50,634 bases of DNA from Oscillospiraceae bacterium (GCA_015069215.1 SVJC01000002.1:1-50634), one strand, 5' to 3'; positions 37,072 through 46,878 are shown, counted from the first letter of the stretch. Numbers and translations are program-made. Notes: a model not told the origin generated them from the sequence alone.

Positions 37072-38022
37072 ATGTTAAAGAAAATATTCGCAGCATTGAT
37101 GGGACTTACATTCATTGTTACTTCAGCCGGCTGTGCGGGCAGGACGGCAAACAAATACAAGGGTGTACGCGTTGTATGCGCGACTGCACCGCTCTACGAC
37201 TGGGCGCGTCAGATAACAAAGGATACCGTAGGGACCGAGCAAAAGCTGATCATAAATAACGGAACGGATCTTCATTCGTTCCAGCCCTCAACATCTGACA
37301 TAGTTGCGATCAAGAGCGCAGACGTATTGATCTTCGTCGGAGGCGAGTCCGAAGAATGGATCAGGGATGCGATCAAAGATTCGACAAATAAAGATCAGAA
37401 GGTCGTATGCCTGATGGACATTCTCAAGGATTCCATCGTTGAGGAAGAGGTTGTTGAAGGCATGCAGGGCGAAGGTGAGCACGATCACGAGGAAGGTCCT
37501 GAGTACGATGAACACATCTGGATGTCATTGAGACTTGCTTCGAAATCATGCAAGGCAATAGAAGAAGCGCTCGCTTCCGTATCAAAAGATAACGCGGAAA
37601 AGTTCAAGGACAATCTTGATGCATACCTTGCCAAGCTCGAATCACTCGACAAGCAGTATGAGGAAGGTGTAAAGGGCGCAAGGCTTGATACGATGGTAGT
37701 CGCTGACAGATTCCCTTTCAGATATCTTGCAGAAGACTACAAGCTCAAGTACAGCGCGGCTTTCGTAGGGTGCTCTGCTGAGACCGAAGCGTCTTTCGAG
37801 ACAGTGAAATTTCTTGCCGACAAGATCAAGGAGCTTGACTGCAAGACGATCCTGACGATCGAAAATTCTGACGGAAAGCTCGCTAAAACCGTTCTTGAGA
37901 CTGCCGGTAAAACAGACGTGAAGACTGAGGTCTTAGATTCAATGCAGGCCAGCGGATCAGAACTTGATTACCTTTCGGTAATGACGAGTAACCTCGCAAA
38001 ACTTAAGGCGGCTCTTGCGTAA
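37072..38022 (+). CDS. znuA: Zinc/manganese ABC transporter substrate-binding lipoprotein (ZnuA-like)
   Basis: Lipobox TSAGCAG; GTDLHSFQPSTSDIVAIKSADVLIFVGGESEEWI; His/acid loop EGEHDHEEGPEYDEHIWMS. Confidence 0.9.
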   Translation: MLKKIFAALMGLTFIVTSAGCAGRTANKYKGVRVVCATAPLYDWARQITKDTVGTEQKLIINNGTDLHSFQPSTSDIVAIKSADVLIFVGGESEEWIRDAIKDSTNKDQKVVCLMDILKDSIVEEEVVEGMQGEGEHDHEEGPEYDEHIWMSLRLASKSCKAIEEALASVSKDNAEKFKDNLDAYLAKLESLDKQYEEGVKGARLDTMVVADRFPFRYLAEDYKLKYSAAFVGCSAETEASFETVKFLADKIKELDCKTILTIENSDGKLAKTVLETAGKTDVKTEVLDSMQASGSELDYLSVMTSNLAKLKAALA

Positions 38023-38115
38023 AGGAATCTGTCGACAATACACTGACATACGATAGTTATTTCGTGACGGGAATCATATAATTGATCTATCAGATCGATC
38101 ATAAGGAGGCCTGAC

Positions 38116-38724
38116 ATGGATAAGAAAGCTATGTATAACCTGACCTACGGATTATATATCCTTACGGCAAGGGATGGTGAGAAGGACAACGGATGCATCA
38201 TAAATACCGCGTGCCAGGTCACGACTGAACCCAACCGCATCACGATCTGCGTAAACAAGAATAACTTTACGCATGACATCATACTGAAGACGGGGCTTTT
38301 CAACATCTCGATGCTCACCGAGAGATCGGAGTTTGCAACCTACAAGCATTGGGGTTTCCAGAGCGGAAGGACCGTGGATAAAGTACTGCCGATCTACTAC
38401 ATGCGCGCGGACAACGGTGTCATCTACATCAAGGACGAGTGCAACGCATACCTTTCATGCAAGGTCGTATCTTCCACTGATCTCGGAACGCACACATTGT
38501 TCCTCGCAGACGTAACGGACGGGGCTGTTTTCAATAACGATCCTTCAGCAACTTATGCTTTCTACCAGAAGAACATCAAGGAATCTTCGGCATCGAAAGC
38601 ACCCGAGCAGAAGGGATGGATCTGCACGGTCTGCGGATATGTTTACGAAGGTGAAGAGCTTCCCTCTGATTTCGTATGCCCGTGGTGCAATCACGATGCG
38701 TCATATTTCGAAAAACGCGGCTGA
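38116..38724 (+). CDS. Flavin reductase-rubredoxin fusion (high-molecular-weight rubredoxin)
   Basis: N-term flavin reductase domain; C-term GWICTVCGYVYEGEELPSDFVCPWCNHDASYFE. Confidence 0.92.
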   Translation: MDKKAMYNLTYGLYILTARDGEKDNGCIINTACQVTTEPNRITICVNKNNFTHDIILKTGLFNISMLTERSEFATYKHWGFQSGRTVDKVLPIYYMRADNGVIYIKDECNAYLSCKVVSSTDLGTHTLFLADVTDGAVFNNDPSATYAFYQKNIKESSASKAPEQKGWICTVCGYVYEGEELPSDFVCPWCNHDASYFEKRG

Positions 38725-38878
38725 GCCTGATTTTTCAGATAATATACAAAACGCTTACTGACTGTAGCTTAATCAACAGAATCCACTGAAATTGTGGATG
38801 GTGTGTCTTTTCGCTGCGTGCTTAAATGATGCCGTCAAACAACAAGCATCAAATAACCTGCAAAGGACGGACAGACCA

Positions 38879-39682
38879 ATGAACACCAAGATCAGAACTA
38901 TACTCGCTGCCGGCATGCTGCTCGCTACGGTTTTGCCCGTTGCAGCCTGCGCAAAGAAGGTACCTTCAGCAAACCCGCTTACACCCACTGCTGAGACTGT
39001 CATCACCGAGACGGCACAGACCGAACAGACCGGTGAAACGGAAACATCCGCTGAGCAGACAGAAACTTCTCAGGAGACATCTGTTGTGACACCCATAGCC
39101 GTCACGGAAAGCGAAGAGCCGGTAGAGGACAATAAGCAGACCGGAACCGTAAAGAATGTCGAGACCACAAAGAAGACCTCTTCCAAGTCTTCGAAAAAGA
39201 CAACAAAGAAGACAACCAAGCAGACCACAAAGAAGACCGTAAAAGAGACAAAGTCAACTTCTGCAGATAAGGGCAACGATAATCCGAGCAAGGAAACGGT
39301 AAAGACCCCGACTAAGAACTATCCCGAGAACTACACTCTCGGCAACAGCGTTTATACCTGCAAGGACATCACCATCAAGATCTTCATCAAGAAGAACGAC
39401 AACGCAACCATATCCGTTGTATATAAGTCCCAGGACAGAAATGACCGCAGAAGGGAAGTCTATTACACCATGAGCGGAAAGGTCGACCGTAAGACAAACA
39501 TTCTCAAATACTCGAACTGCACCAAGCAGGAACTCGTTTATACGGATCTCGGGCTTCTGTCAAACAAGGTGGATTACAAGAAGGGCACCGGCGAGATCAC
39601 ATTTAAGAAAGGTTATGAGCTTGTCTGGAAAGACGCTCAGCAGCATTTCGCAGACTCGCTGACTTTCTCGAGAACGGCATAA
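38879..39682 (+). CDS. Putative lipoprotein with Thr/Lys-rich low-complexity stalk
   Basis: Lipobox LPVAACAKK; KKTTKKTTKQTTKKTVKETK. Confidence 0.75.
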   Translation: MNTKIRTILAAGMLLATVLPVAACAKKVPSANPLTPTAETVITETAQTEQTGETETSAEQTETSQETSVVTPIAVTESEEPVEDNKQTGTVKNVETTKKTSSKSSKKTTKKTTKQTTKKTVKETKSTSADKGNDNPSKETVKTPTKNYPENYTLGNSVYTCKDITIKIFIKKNDNATISVVYKSQDRNDRRREVYYTMSGKVDRKTNILKYSNCTKQELVYTDLGLLSNKVDYKKGTGEITFKKGYELVWKDAQQHFADSLTFSRTA

Positions 39683-39703
39683 GCAGCATACACCGCGCTT
39701 GTT

Positions 39704-40249
39704 TCATAGATCCTTAAGGATGACGGAGTAATTTCCGTCATCTTTCATTTCCATAACCATATATGTTCTTGGCGACCCGCCCCTGGGCAGGGAAATGCTG
39801 CCGGGATTTAACACTCTGATGCCTGCGGAAGCGTAGGGATCGAGTTCCTTATAGCTGCGGCCGGTGTCTTTTACAGCGTCGCCCCAGCTGTCGTAAGGCA
39901 CATGCGTGTGCCCGAAAAGCGCTATGTCGCATTCGTTGGTCGCCGCCTCAATGCAAAGCCCCGTGAGGTCGTAATTCACGTATTCATTGTGTCCGTGGCA
40001 GCAGTAGAATCTGTGGCCTTTGAGCGGGAAGATCGCGACGTCTCTTAATCCATCCGAACCAGAATATCTGTCGCAGTTGCCTTTGATGAAAACGCACGGG
40101 GTCTTGGGCGCGCCGGCCCACAAGGCGACTGTTCTTTCCGCGTCTTCTATGTCGCCTAAATGGATGAGCATGTCAGGCTTTTCGCGGTCTATCGCGATCT
40201 TCAGGTTGCCGTTCATGCGGTGCGAATCACTGACTATAAGTATCTTCAT
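39704..40249 (-). CDS. YfcE-like metallophosphoesterase
   Basis: MKILIVSDSHRMNGNL, IHLGDIEDAE, FIKGNCD, LFGHTHVPYD, NPGSISLPRG. Confidence 0.93.
   Translation of the reverse strand: MKILIVSDSHRMNGNLKIAIDREKPDMLIHLGDIEDAERTVALWAGAPKTPCVFIKGNCDRYSGSDGLRDVAIFPLKGHRFYCCHGHNEYVNYDLTGLCIEAATNECDIALFGHTHVPYDSWGDAVKDTGRSYKELDPYASAGIRVLNPGSISLPRGGSPRTYMVMEMKDDGNYSVILKDL
39719..39742 (+). terminator. Possible terminator for the 38879..39682 lipoprotein gene, within the convergent CDS
   Basis: GATGACGGA-GTAATT-TCCGTCATC then TTTCATTT; T-tract weak. Confidence 0.5.
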
Positions 40250-41316
40250 AAGAAATAGTAATCTACATCCCAGCCCGGAATGCAAGGAGTATGGCGCATA
40301 TATATGCGGTAATCGTCTCTTATCTCAAAGACCTTTTCGGGTATCTCGAAAAGATCAGCACTCTTGTGATAGCACGCGATCTTCATCTGCGGCTTTAATC
40401 TTGAGATCGTGTTTCTTGCTCCTTCGATCGCGGCGAGCTCACTGCCTTCAACATCGAACTTGATGAAGCCTGCGTTAGCGCTGTCTTCAAAAGAATCAAC
40501 GGTGACTTTGTCTATCTCGCGGCCGGTGTTGACTTTAGCGGCTCTCGTTCCCCGTCCTCTTGAATCAGTCAGCGTCGCTTTGCCGCACTCATCCGAAATG
40601 AGCGCGTTTACGCACGTGACGCGGATGGAAAATGCCGATGCGCATTCGGTGAGTTTTTTGAACGAGTGGCGTTCGGGTTCGACGGCGGTCGCTGAAATAA
40701 AGCCGGGGAACATTCCGGTAAAGCGAAGGAGAGTGTCGCCCCTATACGCGCCGAGGTCGATGAAAGAGGTGTTTTTGCTAAACGGCCCTAAAAGAGAATC
40801 AGCTTCATCAGGCGTGACCTCACATGCGCGGAGATAATCAAGGCGCCCTGAAAGCTTGTAGTTTACAAGACTTCTGAAGCACTTGCGTGAAGCATCGTCA
40901 GCCAGTCTTGAATATACTTTTTCGAGACGTTCTTCATTGCGCTGAACGAATTCCATGTCAAAGACTTCGCCGCCGCAGACGGGCACGTCGGGTGCATAGA
41001 GCTCGTATTTCTCTTCGATCGAATAAACGTATGAAAGAACGTCGGGCAGGGGAGAACCGAACGCGACGAGAACGATGAAATCCGAAAGACGGGCACAGAT
41101 GCTTTCGAAAGATTCGACCTCAAAGCCTCTGAAAACGCGGCCTTCACGCACGAACCCGGGGCTCGCGAAAATGCCTCTGACGAGGTCTCCCAGTGAACGA
41201 TTTTCGAGCTCGTTGATGATCTTATCCGCGCCGTCGCCGGTCCCGTAGATCACGAGCGGGCGCTTAGCTTCCTTAAGATAAGACCAGAGATCTTTTGTGA
41301 TTTCCAAATATTCCAT
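40246..41316 (-). CDS. FkbM-family methyltransferase
   Basis: FIDLGAYRGDTLLRFTGMFPGFISATAVEPERHSF, GFIKFDVEGSELAAIEGARNTI. Confidence 0.85.
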   Translation of the reverse strand: MEYLEITKDLWSYLKEAKRPLVIYGTGDGADKIINELENRSLGDLVRGIFASPGFVREGRVFRGFEVESFESICARLSDFIVLVAFGSPLPDVLSYVYSIEEKYELYAPDVPVCGGEVFDMEFVQRNEERLEKVYSRLADDASRKCFRSLVNYKLSGRLDYLRACEVTPDEADSLLGPFSKNTSFIDLGAYRGDTLLRFTGMFPGFISATAVEPERHSFKKLTECASAFSIRVTCVNALISDECGKATLTDSRGRGTRAAKVNTGREIDKVTVDSFEDSANAGFIKFDVEGSELAAIEGARNTISRLKPQMKIACYHKSADLFEIPEKVFEIRDDYRIYMRHTPCIPGWDVDYYFL

Positions 41317-41442
41317 CGCTTGAAATATACCACAATATAAGTATGCTGATTACATGGTGAAAAAACTTTTCGCCGCGGTGCAACATTTTGCATTTTTGAT
41401 CTGTATTAAGGGTGTAACACGAATCTTATGGAGGATAGGATC

Positions 41443-42546
41443 ATGAAAAATAAAAGAATCTCAATAGTCATAGCGGCCGCTTTGGCAACGCTGTTCCTGT
41501 TTGCGGGATGCAGTAAATCAACAAGCCCCAGAGCGGTTTATGAGACGACTGCAGCCGGTTATGAATATGAAGATGCTGAAAACCGAATGTATGCCGCAAA
41601 GTCAAACTCCAACGCATCTTTGGGCGCACGCAAGGCTGCCGGTGCCGGCGATACCTTCGAGGAAGCCAGGGAGGACACCGGAGCTGATGTAAACAATCAG
41701 GCTCAGAACGGCAATCAGAACCAGGCCAATGTTGACCCGACAAAGGGAAGGCTCCTGATCAGGAACGTTGCCATGACCGCTGAGACCAAGGAGTTTGAGG
41801 CCATCCGCAAATCAGTTGAGGATAAGGTCAGAGAATTGGGCGGTTATATCGAGAATTCCGGAATCTCCGGAACAGGCAAGGCAGGAAGCCTCAGAAGGGC
41901 AAACTATACCATCAGGGTTCCCGCTGACAAGCTCGACGAACTGATCTCAACAGTCGGCGAAAACTGCACCGTTACGAGCACGAACGAGAGCACTACAGAC
42001 GTTACTCTCAGCTATGTTGATACAAAGGCAAGACTCGATTCCCTCAGAGTCGAGCAGAAGCAGCTTACAGAGCTCTTGAGCCAGGCAAAGGATCTTGATT
42101 CCATCATCGTTCTCCAGAACAGGCTTACGGAAGTCAGATACCAGATCGAGAGTGCAGAGTCCACGCTCCGCGTCCTTGAGAACCAGGTCTCCTATGCTAC
42201 ACTCAAGCTCAACGTCAAGGAAGTCCTCGAAGTTAAGCCTCAGGAAGCGCCTCACGTTGATACTTACGGCGAAAGACTCGCCAAGACATTCATGAATTCC
42301 CTCAAGGCCATCGGCGAATTCTTCAAGGGACTTCTCCTTGTCCTCGTTGCCCTGTCACCTGTCCTCGTTGCAATGATCATCATCGCAGTAATAGTTCTCT
42401 GCATCGTTTTCAACGCAAGGAAAAAGAGAAGAGCAAAGGCTGCCGCTGCCAAGGCTGCTGCCGCAAAGACAGATGCTGCAAAGCCCGCAGAACAGGCTGT
42501 TCCCGCTCAGGTTAAGTCCGAAGAGAAGAAAGAGGAGAAGGAATAA
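41443..42546 (+). CDS. DUF4349-type lipoprotein
   Basis: Lipobox LFAGCSK; YTIRVPADKLDELI, coiled-coil QLTELLSQAKDLDSIIVLQNRLTEVRYQIES, C-terminal TM. Confidence 0.85.
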   Translation: MKNKRISIVIAAALATLFLFAGCSKSTSPRAVYETTAAGYEYEDAENRMYAAKSNSNASLGARKAAGAGDTFEEAREDTGADVNNQAQNGNQNQANVDPTKGRLLIRNVAMTAETKEFEAIRKSVEDKVRELGGYIENSGISGTGKAGSLRRANYTIRVPADKLDELISTVGENCTVTSTNESTTDVTLSYVDTKARLDSLRVEQKQLTELLSQAKDLDSIIVLQNRLTEVRYQIESAESTLRVLENQVSYATLKLNVKEVLEVKPQEAPHVDTYGERLAKTFMNSLKAIGEFFKGLLLVLVALSPVLVAMIIIAVIVLCIVFNARKKRRAKAAAAKAAAAKTDAAKPAEQAVPAQVKSEEKKEEKE

Positions 42547-42551
42547 GATCC

Positions 42552-43247
42552 TTAAAACTCTCTGACTGAATAATCACACTCGGCTGCGAAGCTCTCCCAC
42601 TTCAAGGGATCTCCGCAGCCGATCTTATCATAGACCGCGCATGTCAGAAATCCGCCGCTCTTTGCGCCTCTTGCTGCTGCCTGGACGTCATCATAGACGA
42701 GCGTCCGGGAAGGCTCTGTCGAAGTGCCTCTGGCGTTAACGTAATTCAGTACTTTGAGAAAGATGTCGGGTGATGATTTGTCGATCTTTTTGCCAACGTC
42801 TTCGAGCGTGATGACCGCCTCGAACATCCCGAGGATATTGTTTTTCACAAGTGCGGAGACAGCGTTGTTCCTTGTGAGTGCCGTTGCCACGCCCAGCTGG
42901 AAGCCGAGTCTTTTCGCCTCATCAAGATATGGTCTTACATTAGGCTTGAGCTCGACTTCGTTCTTATAAAATCCGCTGACCATCCTGTCCCACTCTGCCA
43001 TTATCTCCGCAGGGGACAGGGGGATCTTGTATCTTTGCTGAGTGTAGAGCGCTGCCTCATCGACCGATACGCGCTTTACGACATCGGTGTACTCGGGCGT
43101 AACCTCATATCCGTAGCGGCCCAGAAAATCGATGTCGACCTTGTTCCACACGTTCATGGAATCAAGGAGCGTGCCGTCCAGGTCAAATATCAGGAGCTTT
43201 ACGCCGTTTGTCCTGAGGTCTTTGAGAGAAGGGTAATCAGACATCAA
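42552..43247 (-). CDS. HAD-superfamily hydrolase
   Basis: LLIFDLDGTLLDSMNVW; GVATALTRNN; DDVQAAARGAKSGG. Confidence 0.93.
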   Translation of the reverse strand: MMSDYPSLKDLRTNGVKLLIFDLDGTLLDSMNVWNKVDIDFLGRYGYEVTPEYTDVVKRVSVDEAALYTQQRYKIPLSPAEIMAEWDRMVSGFYKNEVELKPNVRPYLDEAKRLGFQLGVATALTRNNAVSALVKNNILGMFEAVITLEDVGKKIDKSSPDIFLKVLNYVNARGTSTEPSRTLVYDDVQAAARGAKSGGFLTCAVYDKIGCGDPLKWESFAAECDYSVREF

Positions 43248-43867
43248 TGCATGAAATCAAGCTTGCCCTTGAGGTTTCCGAGCGCCGCTTCCTTCTTCTC
43301 CTGAAAAGTCTTCTTGTTGTTCTCGATAAGGTTGTTGCCGTATGAATCGATGGATACGATCAAGGGTCCGAACTCCTCCGCCTTGAGCTTCCACATTGCT
43401 TCGGGCATGCCCAGATCGAGCCACTCAACGCCTTCAACGTCAACGCATTCCTCAGCAGCAACGACAGCGCAGCCGCCGGGGAAGATCGTGTGGATGGCGC
43501 AATTGTCGATGCAGCCCTGTGTAGTCTTGGGACCCATGCCGCCCTTGCCGATGATTATCTTTGCGCCGGTTGCCTTAAGGAATTCAGCCTGCGCCTTTTC
43601 CATTCTCATGGAAGTCGTGGGGCCTACGCTGATGACCTTATACTTGTCGGGCTCGCCTTCAGCAGAGATCTTTTTCATGATCGGGCCTGCGTGGAAGATC
43701 GCCTTTCCCTTGAGGTCAACGGGTGACTCCTTGCCGCCTTTGACGACCCTGATGTGGACGTCGTCGCGGCCTGTCGTGATGTCGCCGGTCAGATAGATTA
43801 CGTCTCCGATATGTACCTTCCTGATGTCTTCATCAGACACGGGAGTTGTGAAATGGAATGTGCTCAT
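43244..43867 (-). CDS. Class I fumarate hydratase / tartrate dehydratase beta subunit
   Basis: GDVIYLTGDITTGRD, SVGPTTSMRME, IIIGKGGMG, LDLGMPEAMWKLKAEEFGPLIVSIDSYGNNL. Confidence 0.92.
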   Translation of the reverse strand: MSTFHFTTPVSDEDIRKVHIGDVIYLTGDITTGRDDVHIRVVKGGKESPVDLKGKAIFHAGPIMKKISAEGEPDKYKVISVGPTTSMRMEKAQAEFLKATGAKIIIGKGGMGPKTTQGCIDNCAIHTIFPGGCAVVAAEECVDVEGVEWLDLGMPEAMWKLKAEEFGPLIVSIDSYGNNLIENNKKTFQEKKEAALGNLKGKLDFMH

Positions 43868-44766
43868 AATGTGACTCCTTTGTGCGTGAAGAAATCGTAT
43901 GTGAAGTCGGGATTGATCCTGATGCCTGCTCTTCTGTGAGCCCAGCATGCGGTCGAAAGTCCCATCGCGAGAGTTGCGGGATGTCTTGCCGCCTGCTCGA
44001 TGTTAACGCCCATGACAGAGAGCTTTCCGCCGAATCCGCCGGGGCCTAAGCCTATCGAGTTGAGGCCTTCTTCGAAATCCTTTTCCATCCGGGCAGCCTT
44101 CGGATTCTCGTTGTGGGATCCGACCGGACGGAGGAGAGCTTTCTTTGAAAGCTTTGCCGCGACTTCAGCGGAGCCTGCGATGCCGATGCCTACGAGGCAG
44201 GGAGGGCAGGCGTTTACGCCGTATGTTGTCATCTGGTCAAAGACTGCCTTGGCGATCCCGTCGTAGCCTTCGAGGGGCATTAAGACCTTTGCCATGCCGG
44301 GGAGGGAGCATCCGCCGCCCGCCATGTAGAAATAGAGCTCGAGCTGATCGCTGTCCTTGACCAGTTCCCAGTCGATCCACGGTACCTTGTGACCGACGTT
44401 GTTGCCTGTGTTGAACTCATCGAAGACCTCGACTGCGTTATGTCTGAGAGGTGCCTTGACCGTAGCCTTCTTAACGGCTTCGATAAGAGCGTCTTCGATC
44501 TCATCAAGATAAGGGAATTTAGTTCCGACCCTCGCGAAAAACTGCGGGATGCCGGTATCCTGACATGAAGGTCTGCCGAGCTTGTCGGCCATCTCCATGT
44601 TCTTTTTCATGACATTGTATATCTCGGGAGCGAAGCCCTCGTTCTCGGCTTCGGCCATCTCTGAAAGTCTCTTGCGGACGTCATCCGGGAGGTGTCCCGA
44701 AGCGTGGCAGATGAATGAGCAGACGAGATCCGAAAGCCGCTCTGCTGCAGCCGTATCGTATGACAT
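43864..44766 (-). CDS. Class I fumarate hydratase / tartrate dehydratase alpha subunit
   Basis: GRPSCQDTGIPQFF, MAGGGCSLPGMAKVLMP, CPPCLVGIGIAGSAEVAAKLSKKALLRPVGS, GLGPGGFGGKLSVMGVNIE. Confidence 0.93.
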   Translation of the reverse strand: MSYDTAAAERLSDLVCSFICHASGHLPDDVRKRLSEMAEAENEGFAPEIYNVMKKNMEMADKLGRPSCQDTGIPQFFARVGTKFPYLDEIEDALIEAVKKATVKAPLRHNAVEVFDEFNTGNNVGHKVPWIDWELVKDSDQLELYFYMAGGGCSLPGMAKVLMPLEGYDGIAKAVFDQMTTYGVNACPPCLVGIGIAGSAEVAAKLSKKALLRPVGSHNENPKAARMEKDFEEGLNSIGLGPGGFGGKLSVMGVNIEQAARHPATLAMGLSTACWAHRRAGIRINPDFTYDFFTHKGVTL

Positions 44767-44910
44767 TACAGTTGTCCTCCGTGCGTGAATTTCTTCGCCT
44801 ATTATAGCAACAGAGCCCCTGTGTTGTGGGGGTGTAATTCGAAAAGAATTTTTCTATAATTAAATGTAACGAAACCCGACCACCGGAAAGGTCAGAAGCG
44901 TGGTGATTAC

Positions 44911-45798
44911 ATGAAGAGCTTATTCCGCATAAGAGCCGAACACGAATGCAAGATATGGATCAAGAACTGTACAGAGTCCGATGCGCCGCGTCTTGCTGCG
45001 GAAGTCTACCCCGAGGACGTCACCGTCGAAGAGGATGTCATCTGGTCGGGAGAGCCCCTAAACCTAAAGCTCGATTACTACAAGCCCGTTAACGTTGAAA
45101 GCTCGAAAGAGTGTTTTCTCGTCATCCACGGCGGTGCTTTCTGCTATGGCACAAAGGTCCTGGACAAGTGCTATGGAATGCATCTTGCAAGGATGTCCGG
45201 CATGCCCGTTGCGAACATGGATTACACGCTGATGCCCGAAGCCGGACTGTCCGGGATAATCGGCCAGATATTTAAATGCATGAACTTCCTCTCCGCGAAT
45301 TACGGCATAGAGAAATTCCACCTGACGGGCGATTCCGCAGGCGGATACCTTTCTCTCATTTCCGCTCTTGCGGCGAGGAACAGCAATATAGCACACGATC
45401 TTTTGGTGTTTGAAAAGCTCAAGGGAGAAGTGGTTTCCGCAGGACTTATCTGCGGCGGATTCAGATACCCTCCGAAGGGCTTCCCGGCGATCTTTTTCGA
45501 GGAGAGCAATCCCGATGATCCGAAGGCTAAGCAGCGTCTGCCGGAATACGTTTACGATATCTCGAAGATCGCCGAAATGGATCCCGAACTCAAGGTCGCA
45601 ATGGTCACCGGCGAGGATGATTTCCTGCGCGAGGACAACCGCAGGATGAAGGAGATCTTAAGCAACGCTCTGTTCTACGACGCGGAAAACGAGGGCGAGC
45701 TCCACATGCATCATGTTTTCCCGATCGCGCATCCCGAGTGGCCGCAGTCGCAGAAGGCGATACAGCTGGTGATCGATAACGCGACGAGAGAGCTCTAA
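44911..45798 (+). CDS. Alpha/beta hydrolase fold esterase (HSL-like)
   Basis: CFLVIHGGAF (HGGG-like), FHLTGDSAGGYLSLISALAA (GDSAGG). Confidence 0.87.
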   Translation: MKSLFRIRAEHECKIWIKNCTESDAPRLAAEVYPEDVTVEEDVIWSGEPLNLKLDYYKPVNVESSKECFLVIHGGAFCYGTKVLDKCYGMHLARMSGMPVANMDYTLMPEAGLSGIIGQIFKCMNFLSANYGIEKFHLTGDSAGGYLSLISALAARNSNIAHDLLVFEKLKGEVVSAGLICGGFRYPPKGFPAIFFEESNPDDPKAKQRLPEYVYDISKIAEMDPELKVAMVTGEDDFLREDNRRMKEILSNALFYDAENEGELHMHHVFPIAHPEWPQSQKAIQLVIDNATREL

Positions 45799-45830
45799 CC
45801 GTTAGATGCGGTTTTCGAAAAGATTATTAA

Positions 45831-45942
45831 TTCACGATTTGGAACACGGAATTGATCGATTCCGTGTTCATTTTTGTGAATATCGGCTCTGATTCACGAT
45901 TTGGAACACGATTATTGGCGTTTTCGTGTTCCGTTTCGTGAA
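45831..45942. repeat. Two 50-bp palindromic units at 62-bp period
   Basis: TTCACGATTTGGAACACG-N14-CGTGTTC..GTGAA at 45831-45880 and 45893-45942. Confidence 0.9.
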
Positions 45943-45943
45943 T

Positions 45944-45989
45944 GCAAAAAAAGCTGTGATCTCTCAATTCAACATTGAGATTCACAGCC
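45944..45989 (-). terminator. Rho-independent terminator of ribU
   Basis: Minus strand GCTGTGAATCTCAAT-GTTGA-ATTGAGAGATCACAGC followed by TTTTTTT. Confidence 0.88.
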
Positions 45990-46067
45990 TTTATCTGCAA
46001 ATGCCGTTTGGGGTATATTGCCGAAAGCTTATGCCTGTTCCGGCTTAGCTTCAGGCTCAGTCTCAGC

Positions 46068-46730
46068 CTAGTCCTTGACGCCGCGGGTTACTTCGCGGGT
46101 ATCGTGGATGAGCTTGGAAACGGGCTTATAAACGAAGAACGTGATCGCTGAAACTACGATGCCCTTGAAAAGGTTGAAGGGCACGAAAGCGATGAACAGC
46201 AGCGTTGTTTTGTCCTTGATGAGAGGGTTGACCTTGGCGCTTGATCCAAGGATCGCTTCCATGGAAAAGTTCATTGCCGTACCGTAGAGCGGCAGGGTGA
46301 TGTACGCGTTGATCGGAACCGCAATGACCGCGAGCGCTATGGTACCGATCGCCATTGCGAGGGCAGCGCCCTTTCTGGTGTGGAGCTTGAGGTAAACAAG
46401 ACCTGAAACGCCGACGAAAAGTGATCCCGTGATGAAGTTGGAGAGCTCACCGATACCCATCGTGTGTGAGAAGGGAAGATGGATGAGGTTCTTTAAAAGC
46501 TCGATGACGATGCCCCAGACGGGACCCAGAGCAAATGCTCCGACAAGTACGGGGATCTCTGAGAAATCGAACTTGAGGAACGGGGGCATGAACGGGAGCG
46601 GCACTTCAAGGTACATGAGAATGAATGCCATTGCCGTGAGGATGGCTGTGACCGTGATGCGGCGGATCATTGCCTTACGGCGTGCTTTAGAATCGGCTAA
46701 GCCGACAGGTGTGGGTGTGGAAACTGACAT
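46068..46730 (-). CDS. ribU: ECF transporter S component, riboflavin (RibU)
   Basis: FLKFDFSEIPVLVGAFALGPVWGIVIELLKNLIH; directly downstream of an FMN riboswitch. Confidence 0.93.
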   Translation of the reverse strand: MSVSTPTPVGLADSKARRKAMIRRITVTAILTAMAFILMYLEVPLPFMPPFLKFDFSEIPVLVGAFALGPVWGIVIELLKNLIHLPFSHTMGIGELSNFITGSLFVGVSGLVYLKLHTRKGAALAMAIGTIALAVIAVPINAYITLPLYGTAMNFSMEAILGSSAKVNPLIKDKTTLLFIAFVPFNLFKGIVVSAITFFVYKPVSKLIHDTREVTRGVKD

Positions 46731-46737
46731 GTAAACA

Positions 46738-46868
46738 CTTCCTCTCTTCCGGACTTTACCGTCGGCCGCAGAGTCTCACTGCGTCAATCCTGCATGCGAA
46801 AATTTGACAGGACTTGCGGACTTCCCTACCCAAGGGTCACCGCCGGTCGGAGAATCACACTCCGCCTT
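46738..46868 (-). ncRNA. FMN riboswitch (RFN element)
   Basis: Minus strand GGCGGAGTGTGATTCTCCGACCGGCGGTGACCC ... GACGCAGTGAGACTCTGCGGCCGACGGTAAAGTCCGGAAGAGAGGAAG. Confidence 0.93.
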
Positions 46869-46878
46869 GGACGCCTCA

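Noticed and set aside
42581-42621. CGGCTGCG...CGCAGCCG inverted repeat at the end of the HAD gene
   Set aside because: 25-nt loop, inside coding sequence, no T-tract; could be chance.
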